This document shows, one piece after another, positions 27,296 to 35,436 of a DNA stretch of 64,000 nucleotides (position 1 is the stretch's first letter; every line of letters starts with the position of its first letter). A program made the translations under genes and the position numbers. Origin of the DNA: G965233625 sp965233625 (GTDB taxonomy: Bacteria > Planctomycetota > Planctomycetia > Pirellulales > Pirellulaceae); contig OZ247499.1 of the NCBI GenBank assembly GCA_965233625.1, positions 5,766,001-5,830,000 on the forward strand. The letters run 5' to 3'. The notes below the pieces were generated by a model that was given only the letters and a program-made list of their open reading frames with translations, made no database searches and was not told the origin of the DNA.

Positions 27296-27945
27296 GGGCG
27301 GCTGCCTTGAAGCAGAAGAATGATCGTGTTGAGCGACAGTGCTGCCAGCAACAGCGCCCCGCCAAGTAGCAAGGCGAACTCGAATTCGCCCTTACTGGTT
27401 TCGACCACAATCGCCGTGGTCAGCACCCGCGTATGCCCTTGAATATTTCCGCCCACAATCAGCACGGCGCCAACTTCGGAGATGCTTCGCCCCGCCGCGG
27501 CGACGACTGCCAGGATCACGCCCCGCCGCGCTTCGCGCAAAACGGCCAGCCGTAACTGCCAGTCACTGGCGCCCAGACTTCGCACCTGCGCAGCAAGTTG
27601 CGGCGGCACACCTGCGACGGCGCTGAGCGTGATGCCGGCAACGAACGGAAAGCAAAGCACGGCCTGCGCCACGATCATCGCCCACGGCGTATACAGCCAT
27701 CCGAGACCGCCCAGCGGCCCGCTGCGCGACAGCAGCAGATACAGCAGCAGGCCAATCACCACCGGCGGCAGCGCCATCCCTGTCCGAAGCAGTATCTGCG
27801 AAATCCGCGACCACGCCGCCTGCGGATTCATTCCCAGCCACACGCCGCAGGGGATTCCCACCAGCGAACTCAGCAATACCGCGGACCCGGAGACAAATAA
27901 AGAACAGACGGCAATCGACCAGAATTCCGCCGTGGGCAGCGGCAT
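27292..27945 (-). CDS. tupB: ABC transporter permease, tungstate type (TupB-like)
   Basis: This 217-aa inner-membrane permease has five to six TM helices. The EAA loop reads SLGASDWQLRLAVLREARRG, and GRSISEVGAVLIVGGNIQGHTRVLTTAI matches the TupB/WtpB group closely. With the ATPase it should import tungstate or a similar oxyanion for molybdo- or tungstoenzymes. It is the first gene of the pair; no substrate-binding protein is encoded upstream, where a 220-bp spacer leads to a divergent gene. Confidence 0.85.
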   Translation of the reverse strand: MPLPTAEFWSIAVCSLFVSGSAVLLSSLVGIPCGVWLGMNPQAAWSRISQILLRTGMALPPVVIGLLLYLLLSRSGPLGGLGWLYTPWAMIVAQAVLCFPFVAGITLSAVAGVPPQLAAQVRSLGASDWQLRLAVLREARRGVILAVVAAAGRSISEVGAVLIVGGNIQGHTRVLTTAIVVETSKGEFEFALLLGGALLLAALSLNTIILLLQGSRP

Positions 27946-28165
27946 ATTTCAACTCATCCAAGGCGGTGGCAGAAGCATTAATAGGCGGAATTATAACTTC
28001 CCTGGCCAGCGTTCGAACCAGCTTACAGGCAGACGTTTCCCGCCCCAAAAGAAAAAAATCGAAAAATAATGGACCATCCGTGTCGTATTAGTGGCTTTGT
28101 TGGTGATTAAAGGGAAAGTCCACACACCACGAAGAAACATCACGATGATACGCGCAGGAAAACAC

Positions 28166-28819
28166 ATGTCAGATAGCGCCGGTGCGCACGGGGAGCCCGC
28201 GGGAGATAACCCCTTCGGCCTGACGACCCTGATCTATGTAAGCGGTTGCCCGACAAGCAAAGCCACTCTGGAAACGGCGCAGCGGATGTCGGATCTGCCG
28301 CTTCTGGATCTTTCTCCCTTTGGTCATGGCGGAGCCGGCGAGCATTGTGGCGAGATCCTGCGCGCCATGCTGGCTGATCCTACGATCTGTATGCTCGTGC
28401 GGCCCACCAGGCAGCAGTTGCAGGACAGCGGCTTTCTGGTCGACATCTTCTCCAGCGCAGGGATGATTTATCTGGCTGCTGATACCTTGCCAACGGCGGA
28501 CGCCGCGGAATTGCCGCCGCAGCACCAGGAAATATTCACGGCGCTTGAATCTACTTCCATCTTCATTCAGCCAGAGTCGATCAACCCGGATAGCGACTGG
28601 GATGGATGGCATCTCTTGCAGCCGCCAGCCGTTCAAGGCGAAACGGCAGAGGACGTGCATGATGCTTTCTGTCTGACGCTGCTTGCTGGCTTCTCTCGCC
28701 TGTTTCCGTTGCGGGAATCTCTGGAACTGGCAGTCGCAGCGGCGGAATTACAGGCGCGTAACCAACCCGCCAGTGGCTGGCGCGACGTGATGCAGCAACA
28801 CCGGCGGCGCGATGCATGA
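28166..28819 (+). CDS. Uncharacterised protein, 217 aa
   Basis: I do not recognise this protein. ATG 28166 is chosen because AGGA lies 6 nt before it; ATG 28145 is an alternative. The chain is soluble, slightly acidic and has no signal peptide. The pattern LIYVSGCPTSKATLETAQRM, an alternation of short strands and helices, and a C-terminal EDVHDAFCLTLLAGFSRLFPLRESLELAVAAAEL resemble the end of PfkB/ribokinase proteins (GAGDAF, then a helix with Ala-rich NAAAAL). The catalytic GAGD is not kept, so at best it is a degenerate member. It converges with the channel gene. Confidence 0.68.
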   Translation: MSDSAGAHGEPAGDNPFGLTTLIYVSGCPTSKATLETAQRMSDLPLLDLSPFGHGGAGEHCGEILRAMLADPTICMLVRPTRQQLQDSGFLVDIFSSAGMIYLAADTLPTADAAELPPQHQEIFTALESTSIFIQPESINPDSDWDGWHLLQPPAVQGETAEDVHDAFCLTLLAGFSRLFPLRESLELAVAAAELQARNQPASGWRDVMQQHRRRDA

Positions 28820-28828
28820 TCCAGGCGA

Positions 28829-29368
28829 TCACTTCCGGCGCCGCTTCTTCGCTTGCGGCGGCTTCTTATCCTCCGGCGTCAGATCCATTTCCACATTCAG
28901 CATCCGCTGCACCACGGCGAACAACAAAGCGGAACTCCAGCCGAACACCAGCAGCCCCACCATAGACTGAATGGCCGATAGCATCCGCCACGACCCGCCG
29001 ATGACCACATCGCCATAGCCTAGCGATGCAAACGTAACGGTCGAAAAATAGATCGCCTGCTCCACAGTTTCAAACGCCCGGCCGCCCACCAGCAGCAGGT
29101 AAAGCAGACCCCAGACAACCACTTCAACAATGTGGATTGTCAGCAGCGCAATGGCCGTTGTGCAAAGAATCTGTAACCGCGAAATCCAGGTGTCTGCACG
29201 TCTGCCCGCCCGCGCGCGGTTTCTCAGATAGTTAATCCAGAAGGTTGTGCCACCCGCGTGAATCGCAATGGTCACTACGGCCATGCACAGCCCCACGAAG
29301 ATGGAATGTAGCAAAGAGCTGATCTCCTGGTGGATTACCTGATGGTTGTTCGCTTCCTGGCGCGGCAT
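28829..29368 (-). CDS. Two-TM ion channel with potassium-type filter
   Basis: This 179-aa membrane protein has four hydrophobic segments: two near the N-terminus (about 18-40 and 68-95), a pore helix plus filter TFASLGYGDV near residue 118, and a final TM. The GYGD filter is that of potassium-selective channels (Ion_trans_2 fold). No ligand-binding RCK domain follows; the tail is Lys/Arg-rich and cytosolic. It is monocistronic and divergent from the DUF1559 gene. Confidence 0.84.
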   Translation of the reverse strand: MPRQEANNHQVIHQEISSLLHSIFVGLCMAVVTIAIHAGGTTFWINYLRNRARAGRRADTWISRLQILCTTAIALLTIHIVEVVVWGLLYLLLVGGRAFETVEQAIYFSTVTFASLGYGDVVIGGSWRMLSAIQSMVGLLVFGWSSALLFAVVQRMLNVEMDLTPEDKKPPQAKKRRRK

Positions 29369-29535
29369 AGTGGCCGGATGAGAGGATTATACGGAAATCA
29401 TTAAGAATCCATTCTTTTTCCGCACCACTTATTCTCACAATTCGCACTTAATCTTAGGTGTGTATCTATTCTGGGACGGTACACGAACAGAGATCATCGT
29501 TTCTATTTTCCTACTTTAAAGGGTCTGGAGCTTGT

Positions 29536-30567
29536 ATGAAGAGGCACGGATTTACACTGGTGGAACTGCTGGTGGTGATTGCCATCATTGGCGTCCTGGT
29601 CGCACTACTATTACCCGCGGTTCAGGCGGCGCGCGAAGCGGCGCGTCGCTCGTCCTGCGTGAACAACATGAAGCAGCAGGGCCTGGGGTTGCACAACTTC
29701 CACGACACCTACCGGAGGTTCCCACCGGGGGCGGCAAATAACCTGAGTCCCTTTGGAAACGCAGGCGCACATCAGTGGGGCTCTTCCTGGATGGCGTACA
29801 TTATGCCATTCATTGAACTCGACAACGCTTACGATACGGCTCAACTGGGAAGGAATCAGGAGTACAACACTGCAGCCATACGGTCTGGGATCGGCGACAC
29901 TGCTGGTAATCCGCAGTTTGAGGTTTACCGCTGCCCGTCTTCTGCATTCGACGTAACTATCTGTCTAAGCACGACCGCGCCTGGCTCAATGGTTCCCGAC
30001 TACGCGGGCGTTGCAGGCGCAGCGAACAGCTTCGGCGGCCTGGCTGCCAGCCCAGGCGATGTGGCAGTTTCTGGTTACGGTATTGTTGCGCGGAACGGTA
30101 TCCTGGGGTACAACACCCAGAACCGATTTTCATCCATCACCGACGGGACTAGCAGCACGATGATCACCGCTGAAACCAGCGCGTGGATGTGGGATGATGA
30201 TGGCAACAGGTTCGACCGCCGGCCCGGTTTGCAGCATGGTTTCGCCATGGGCTGCAAGGGGCAGACGAACTCAACCAACCTGGCGCCACCCAGCAGCGCG
30301 AACGGTCGCGTGTTCAACACCACCACTGTGCGTTACCTGGTGGGGCAGGACTGTAAAAACGGCAGTTGTGATCTTGGTGAAGCCGCCTGTGACGATGGCG
30401 TCTGCCAGAATGCGAGCAACAATCACCCCATTTCTTCGATGCATCCCGGCGGCGCGAATGTGCTGTTCGCAGATGGTTCAGTGCACTTCCTGCCCTCGAC
30501 CACGGCGGCTTTGACACTCGCGCAACTTGCCACCCGCAACGATGGTCAGACGCCTGAAATTCCATAA
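29536..30567 (+). CDS. DUF1559 prepilin-like (type II pseudopilin-type) protein, cassette 1
   Basis: This 343-aa protein begins with a type IV prepilin leader: MKRHG, then FTLVELLVVIAIIG, with Glu5 of the mature chain and a hydrophobic helix (about residues 6-28). The following AAREAARRSSC stretch is the standard DUF1559 entry. Near the C-terminus HPGGANVLFADGSVHFL gives the H-x9-DG motif. Hundreds of paralogues are typical per planctomycete genome; function is unknown but a pseudopilin-like envelope role is expected. The start at 29536 follows GGAG about 10 nt upstream (29526-29529). A lipoprotein gene follows after 141 nt. Confidence 0.93.
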   Translation: MKRHGFTLVELLVVIAIIGVLVALLLPAVQAAREAARRSSCVNNMKQQGLGLHNFHDTYRRFPPGAANNLSPFGNAGAHQWGSSWMAYIMPFIELDNAYDTAQLGRNQEYNTAAIRSGIGDTAGNPQFEVYRCPSSAFDVTICLSTTAPGSMVPDYAGVAGAANSFGGLAASPGDVAVSGYGIVARNGILGYNTQNRFSSITDGTSSTMITAETSAWMWDDDGNRFDRRPGLQHGFAMGCKGQTNSTNLAPPSSANGRVFNTTTVRYLVGQDCKNGSCDLGEAACDDGVCQNASNNHPISSMHPGGANVLFADGSVHFLPSTTAALTLAQLATRNDGQTPEIP

Positions 30568-30708
30568 TTGGTTTCGGGGCGGATTTTCGCGGCCGCACGC
30601 ATTCACCGTATTGCGGCCGCGACAACGGGTTTCTGTTGATTTACTGATTTAATTTTGCTTCTTGGTACCCGGTGTATCTTGTGTGATGTGTATCGAGGAA
30701 GGTGTCTG

Positions 30709-31122
30709 ATGTTGAAGAATTATCGCGTGTTGCCGCTGGGGTTCAGCCTGGCTGTCTTGCTGGTTTCCGCCTGCGGATGTGGAAGTGGCGCTCCGCCTTT
30801 GCCTCCTACCTATAAGGTCTCTGGCACCGTGACCTACAAGGGAGAGCCAATTAAGAAGGGCTCGATTCTGATGCAGGGCCAGGATGACATTGCTGAGGGT
30901 CGGCCGCCCGCGACCGCGGACATTGTGGACGGCAGCTACAGCCTGAAAATCTATGAGGGTGAGAAAACGGTCCAGATCAGCTCGAAGGTAGAGAACGGCA
31001 GCCCTGACGCTACCGGCGTAACGCCGATGAAAGAGCTGATACCCGAAAAATACAACACGAAGTCCGACTTGAAGACCACGGTCAGCGAAGGCGAGAACAC
31101 CGCCAACTTTGATCTGAAATAG
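30709..31122 (+). CDS. Carboxypeptidase-regulatory-like lipoprotein, partner of DUF1559 cassette 1
   Basis: This 137-aa protein has a lipoprotein signal with the lipobox LVSAC near residue 21 and then GCGSG. The mature part starts YKVSGTVTYKGEPIKKGSILM, a beta-sandwich of the carboxypeptidase-regulatory-like type, with EKYNTKSDLKTTV and NFDLK at the end. Such lipoproteins commonly follow DUF1559 genes in planctomycetes; their joint function is unknown. ATG at 30709 is preferred to the upstream frame because it gives a proper signal and has GAGGAAGG nearby. Confidence 0.9.
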   Translation: MLKNYRVLPLGFSLAVLLVSACGCGSGAPPLPPTYKVSGTVTYKGEPIKKGSILMQGQDDIAEGRPPATADIVDGSYSLKIYEGEKTVQISSKVENGSPDATGVTPMKELIPEKYNTKSDLKTTVSEGENTANFDLK

Positions 31123-31144
31123 TCTCGAGCGCGTTGTACTCTGT

Positions 31145-32956
31145 TTACAACGATCGCAAGTACGCCAGCAGAGCGGTGCGTTGCGACGCTGTCAGGCCCG
31201 CTGTTCCAGGATGATCGTGGGCTTTCAACAGGTCTGGCAACGATGTCGCCCGGCCGTCGTGAAAGAACCGCTGCCGCTGGCTGACGCCACGCAGACCAGG
31301 CGGATTAAATCGCGACTGGCCGTTTTCATCTTGCAGCCCCACATCATAGGTCTGCGAAGTGGTGAAGGCCGGCGCCGCGTGGCACTTGTTGCAACCGGCG
31401 GCGGCGAACACCTTCTTTCCCGCCGCAACCGCTTCTGGGTCAGTAGGCTCGCGGGCAGCGGCGAGTGATGGCGGCGGTGCAAGCGTTTTGATAAAGGCGG
31501 AAATCGCGGCCACGTCTGCATCTTTGATCGTGCGTTTCTCATCACCGATCATCGTCAGCTTGATCGACTTGTGCACCTGCTGACGCAGCGATTTCTGTTT
31601 GCCGTTCCACGCCCACGGGGCCGAGTCTCCGACGCCCAGCAGGGTGGGAATGCGTTTGGGGGCGCCGATGGAATCGTCTCCCATATTGTCGTTGTTGGCG
31701 TCGCTGGTGTGGCCATCGATATGGCAACTGTGGCAACTGAACCAGCCGTCAAGCGACAGCCGGGCGTCGAAGAAAAGTTGTTCGCCTCGCGCCGCTTCCG
31801 TCAGCGGCGGCGCCTGCCCCAGTGCGATGCGATGTGTCACCTGCCGCGACGCCACATCCACCACGTGCAACGTATCGTCAAAGCGGCTGACCACATACAA
31901 CCGCCGCCGGTCCGCATTCAGCGACATCGCGACAGGTCCGGCGCCGACCTCCAGCCGCTGGAAGTCGAGTTCGTTGCGACGGCGGATTCCCACTTCGTTC
32001 ACACCGCTAAGCAGAACGATGGTTTCGCCCGCAGGGGTTTCCAGCACGGCGCCGGGATCGCCGCCCGCACGTCCAGGTTCGCCCGTGGGGTGCAGTTCCC
32101 AATGGGCGACTTCCACCGGCGGTTTGTCCGCAGCGGCAGTGTCAGGATCTGGCGCCACCGTCAGCAGTTCTTTCAATTCCACCGATTTAATCACATTGCT
32201 TACCACCGCGCCCCAGAACACACGTTCGCGAAGCGTGGGCACCCGGCTATGCAGCATCTGATGCGAAATCAGCAGCCGGTCGCCGGTGTGATTGAGCCCC
32301 ATGCCGCGGATGTTATGGCTGTGGACGTTATGGTTATCAAGCGAACGACGCGAGATGATCTTCGCTTTTGCGACATCAATGATTGCCAGGTCGCCCGAAA
32401 ATGCAGCGGCCACCACCAGTGTTTTCTGATCTGGCGCCAGCCATTGCAGCCGCGGTGCAAAGGGAAGATCGACGACGGCGCGCGGTTTCAGCTGCCTCTG
32501 TTGGATATCCACCAGCGACACTCTTCGCGACCAGAGGCACGCCACGCTGCACCAGGCGCCGTCGCCGCTGACGACCACGTTCACCGGCGTCATGGGCGTC
32601 TTCAACCGCTGCAAAACGCGGCCGGGCTGCGCCGTCGAGACGAGTAATAACTGGTTCGCCTGCCGGTCCGTCGCCAGCAGTGTGGCGGAATGTGGCACTG
32701 TGACAATATCTGACAGTCTTACACCCACGCGATATTCACCTTCGACCGCCAGGGTATTCTTGCTGACAACGCTCACGCTGCCACGATCGCGGTTGGCAAT
32801 AAACAGCCGGTCACCCGCCGCGGCAATAGCCACGGGATGCCGCCGCGCCGAATCGCTTTGAAGATCCACCGGTGCCCGTTCCTGCGAGCGGGCTAGCGAA
32901 GGCAGCGCCGCCAGTATCAGCAGAAAGATCGCACTCACGCGCGGGATTCTGTTCAC
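31145..32956 (-). CDS. YVTN beta-propeller protein fused to dihaem cytochrome c domain
   Basis: This 603-aa exported protein starts at GTG 32956 with a signal peptide (MNRIPRVSAIFLLILAALPSLARS). Residues about 30-400 are beta-propeller blades (DRLFIANRDRGSVSVV and similar repeats). The C-terminal third carries two haem c sites, CHSCH near residue 415 and CNKCH near 520, with Met/His ligand candidates and CcpA/MauG-like context (FFDARLSLDGWFSCHSCH, FFHDGRATSLPDLLKAHD). It may be a cytochrome c peroxidase-like oxidoreductase with a substrate-docking propeller. The open frame runs back to 33082, into a repeat element, so that part is not coding. Confidence 0.86.
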   Translation of the reverse strand: MNRIPRVSAIFLLILAALPSLARSQERAPVDLQSDSARRHPVAIAAAGDRLFIANRDRGSVSVVSKNTLAVEGEYRVGVRLSDIVTVPHSATLLATDRQANQLLLVSTAQPGRVLQRLKTPMTPVNVVVSGDGAWCSVACLWSRRVSLVDIQQRQLKPRAVVDLPFAPRLQWLAPDQKTLVVAAAFSGDLAIIDVAKAKIISRRSLDNHNVHSHNIRGMGLNHTGDRLLISHQMLHSRVPTLRERVFWGAVVSNVIKSVELKELLTVAPDPDTAAADKPPVEVAHWELHPTGEPGRAGGDPGAVLETPAGETIVLLSGVNEVGIRRRNELDFQRLEVGAGPVAMSLNADRRRLYVVSRFDDTLHVVDVASRQVTHRIALGQAPPLTEAARGEQLFFDARLSLDGWFSCHSCHIDGHTSDANNDNMGDDSIGAPKRIPTLLGVGDSAPWAWNGKQKSLRQQVHKSIKLTMIGDEKRTIKDADVAAISAFIKTLAPPPSLAAAREPTDPEAVAAGKKVFAAAGCNKCHAAPAFTTSQTYDVGLQDENGQSRFNPPGLRGVSQRQRFFHDGRATSLPDLLKAHDHPGTAGLTASQRTALLAYLRSL

Positions 32957-32992
32957 GTCGTCCGTCCTCCGGTTTATTAGATATCGCGAAAC

Positions 32993-33135
32993 AAACCAAC
33001 CCGAAGCGCGAGCGAGGGACGTTTGACGTGGAGGCGAAAATGGGGGTTTTTGGCCACATCTGGGCGAAATTGCGGACTTCAACCGGCGTTACGCTGCCAA
33101 CTCCGGCGTCCCTCGCTTGCGCTTCGGGTTAGTGT
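32993..33135. repeat. 143-bp inverted-repeat element, family 1, copy 2
   Basis: Arms at 32993-33021 and 33107-33135 are inverted repeats sharing AACCCGAAGCGC and AGCGAGGGACG with copy 1 at 21274-21418. The right arms of both copies are identical over all 29 bases; the interiors differ. It lies between the propeller and CbiX-like genes. Confidence 0.85.
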
Positions 33136-33164
33136 CTTCTTGCTTGTGTTTGGTCCGGTTTGGC

Positions 33165-33623
33165 CTATTGCATCAAACTGCAGCCGCCGCCTTCTTCACA
33201 AACGTCGCAGGCGGGTGCGGCGCCTTGCACCCGTTTCAGGCAGTGCTGAATACGGTCGTCGATGATCTGCTGCATCAGCGGATGCAACGCCAGCGGCGCC
33301 GTCACAAAGTGCTGCACGCCCGGATGTGCGGCCGCGGCTTCGGCTGCAAGCTGTGGGATATCGTTCTTCCAGTGGCGGCCGGGCGACAGGAAGTAGGGAC
33401 TGACAATAACCAGGCGTGCGCCGCGGCTGACACATTTGTTGAAGGCCGTGGCAATGGATGGTTCGGCCAGTTCCATGTGCGCCGGTTCAACAATCGCGTA
33501 GTTCTGATTTGCAGCGAACGCTTCGACAAAATCAAGCAGCATGTTGTTGCTTGCTTCACGGCGCGAACCGTGATCGACAATCACCACGCCTGTCTGTTCA
33601 TGCGGTATACCGGCGGGAAGCAT
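33165..33623 (-). CDS. CbiX/SirB-like small chelatase with Cys tail
   Basis: This 152-aa protein is the size of a single-domain CbiX/SirB chelatase, which inserts cobalt, iron or nickel into tetrapyrroles. The expected metal-site His18 lies in VDHGSRR and a second in SPGRHW. Helices LVIVSPYFLSPG and LALHPLMQQII fit the family. The C-terminus is Cys-rich: CDVCEEGGGC, then SLMQ, which could hold a metal or an iron-sulfur cluster. The start ATG abuts the phoD stop with no gap, so the two are one operon. Confidence 0.83.
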   Translation of the reverse strand: MLPAGIPHEQTGVVIVDHGSRREASNNMLLDFVEAFAANQNYAIVEPAHMELAEPSIATAFNKCVSRGARLVIVSPYFLSPGRHWKNDIPQLAAEAAAAHPGVQHFVTAPLALHPLMQQIIDDRIQHCLKRVQGAAPACDVCEEGGGCSLMQ

Positions 33624-35123
33624 TTACTTTTCCGCCTTTGTTGCGTGTGAGATTTCACTGAGGTTGAGTTTCATCTCATGCACGACTTTGTCGTCAATGG
33701 TGATGCAGCGGAAGGTCATCTGCGGATCGCTTTTCGTCGTGTCGAACGTCAGCATCCCGTAGAAGTTGCCCTGGTTGTAAGAGAACAACGCTTCTTTGCG
33801 GGTGCCGTGCGTGTGGTTGTTGGTCATCTTCGACGTTTCAAACTCGTACAGCGGATAGCCCTGGGGCCGCTCGATTTTGTAGATGTCTGTGCGGTGCCGG
33901 TCGGCGGACAGCAGAATAACGCCGTCGATTTTGTGCTTGTTGATGTGGGCGAAAATCTCTTCACGTTCGGCCGGCGCCCCCCACCACGAGTCGGCGCCGC
34001 CTTTGTCGGCATGCTCGGTCCACAGGGTGCCGGAGGCGATCACCTTGAACTTGGCCTTGGAGGCTTGCAGTTTTTCCAGCAGCCATTTCTTCTGCACCGG
34101 GCCGAGCATCGAACGTTCGTTGCGGGGCTTTCCTTTAAAGTCACGGTAATAGCGGCCATCGGTCATGAAGAAATCGACATCGCCGATGGAGAAATCGAAC
34201 CAGCAGCCGGGCTGTTTGTCGCCGCCGCCATAGTACGGATTCACCCAGTTCTCGCGGAAGACTTTATAGACGGGCAGTTTCCACGGCGGGTTGAACGTGG
34301 CCGGTCCGCCCTGCGTGTCGTTCTTGCCGAAGTCGTGGTCGTCCCAGATGGCGTAGAAGGCGGAACTGGCTGAAAGCTGCTGAAACTCCGGGCGAAGCTG
34401 CCGGCGGTAATAGTATAGGCGTTGCAGGTTGCGGTGCGTCGGCATGTCCATATACAGGTTGTCGCCCAGCATCAAAACGGCCAGCGGATGCCGCTTAGCG
34501 ATGGTGCTCCAGATGCGTTCTTTTTCGGGCACCAGCCGGGCGCCTCCGCCAAAAGCTACGTCGAACTTCGCCGGTTGCCCCGGTAGCGGCGCGGTGCGGA
34601 ACTTTGCGTTGCTGACGGGTACAGCCTTGCCGTCGACTTCCACGCGGTATTCATAGCCGGTGCTGGCGGTTAATCCGCTGACAGTAAGAACGGCGGTCAG
34701 ATCGCCTTCAGCCGTTGTCTTCACGGTTTCCGACAGGTAGCTCTGCCGCTTCATGGCGCCGGGCTGCGTCACCACGATCTGCACGGCGGCGGGTTTGACC
34801 GTACGGAGCCAGACCTTGATAGAATCCGGATGCACGCAGCCCAGCATCGGGCCACCGAAGAGTTGCAGATTGTGCTTTTTCAATTGCGCCTGCAACGCGT
34901 CCTGCGTGCGGACGGCGGCGAAGGAGCCATCGCGATCCGCCGGTCGATCCTTGCTGCCGAGCATCGCCCGGATCAGCACCGGCTCAAGCTCGCCCAGCAC
35001 GGGCGTGCTGGCAGGCGTGGGAATGATCTCTTTGGCCGCGGCGACATCGAAAAAACCGACAGTGAAGCAGAAGAAAATGGCGGCCAGAGCAAAGATGGCC
35101 GGATAGCTGCGTGATTGAGTCAT
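33624..35123 (-). CDS. PhoD-like metallophosphatase
   Basis: This 499-aa exported protein has a signal peptide (residues 1-30, ending VAAAK). Residues about 95-185 are a fibronectin-like PhoD N-domain (LGCVHPDSIKVWLRT). The metallophosphatase core follows with LMLGDNLYMD, YAIWDDHDFG and LLSADRHRTD as metal-binding motifs. The family hydrolyses phosphodiesters or monoesters, often under phosphate limitation. ATG 35123 is the start; the frame further upstream crosses a repeat. It is followed directly by the CbiX-like gene. Confidence 0.9.
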   Translation of the reverse strand: MTQSRSYPAIFALAAIFFCFTVGFFDVAAAKEIIPTPASTPVLGELEPVLIRAMLGSKDRPADRDGSFAAVRTQDALQAQLKKHNLQLFGGPMLGCVHPDSIKVWLRTVKPAAVQIVVTQPGAMKRQSYLSETVKTTAEGDLTAVLTVSGLTASTGYEYRVEVDGKAVPVSNAKFRTAPLPGQPAKFDVAFGGGARLVPEKERIWSTIAKRHPLAVLMLGDNLYMDMPTHRNLQRLYYYRRQLRPEFQQLSASSAFYAIWDDHDFGKNDTQGGPATFNPPWKLPVYKVFRENWVNPYYGGGDKQPGCWFDFSIGDVDFFMTDGRYYRDFKGKPRNERSMLGPVQKKWLLEKLQASKAKFKVIASGTLWTEHADKGGADSWWGAPAEREEIFAHINKHKIDGVILLSADRHRTDIYKIERPQGYPLYEFETSKMTNNHTHGTRKEALFSYNQGNFYGMLTFDTTKSDPQMTFRCITIDDKVVHEMKLNLSEISHATKAEK

Positions 35124-35436
35124 GGTGCGGAGTCGGGAAGGGCGGTGAAGATTTGAGGTGTGTTCACGTATATTATGTCTATGTTTTACGCTGGATGGCG
35201 GTTGGTGGACAAAAAACATTGGATTGGGCGCCGTTAATGTGTTGTGGCGGCAACACCAGCCCTCTTCGTCGCTGAGTAATGAGCGAAGGGAACTGTACCC
35301 CCTCACCCTAACCCTCTCCCCGGAGGGGCGAGGGGACCTGATGTAACGTCAATTCAGCGGCATAACCTTTGATCCGTGGAACCGTTGAGATTTACATTTG
35401 TCCCAGCGGCGTTTTGGTCTACAATTCTGCCGGCCT
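35124..35436. promoter_or_regulatory. Divergent phoD-mfd spacer with a GC-rich repeat
   Basis: This 313-bp non-coding region separates phoD and mfd and must hold both promoters; I cannot place hexamers with confidence. It contains the repeat listed at 35298-35335. Confidence 0.45.
35298..35335. repeat. CCCTCACCCTAACCCTC-type palindromic repeat, family 3
   Basis: The sequence CCCCCTCACCCTAACCC is followed by a hairpin, CCCTCTCCCC (35312-35321) with GGGGCGAGGG (35325-35334), one mismatch, 3-nt loop. This repeat type is widespread in planctomycetes and other GC-rich bacteria. A degenerate copy lies at 53933-53957. Confidence 0.7.

Noticed and set aside
28166..28819. Functional PfkB sugar kinase
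   Set aside because: The GAGD catalytic motif and the sugar-binding N-terminal motif are missing.
29536..30567. DUF1559 as part of a true type IV pilus operon
   Set aside because: No pilus ATPase, platform or secretin genes are in the window; only the prepilin-like N-terminus is shared.
32957..33082. Extended N-terminus of the propeller-cytochrome gene
   Set aside because: These codons read through a family 1 repeat; the signal peptide begins at GTG 32956.
33136..33164. Cobalamin riboswitch near the CbiX-like gene
   Set aside because: The gene's 5-prime end is at 33623 and abuts phoD, so there is no leader for a riboswitch; no B12-box was seen.
35124..35306. Extended N-terminus of the PhoD-like gene
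   Set aside because: The frame crosses the family 3 repeat; the signal peptide begins at ATG 35123.
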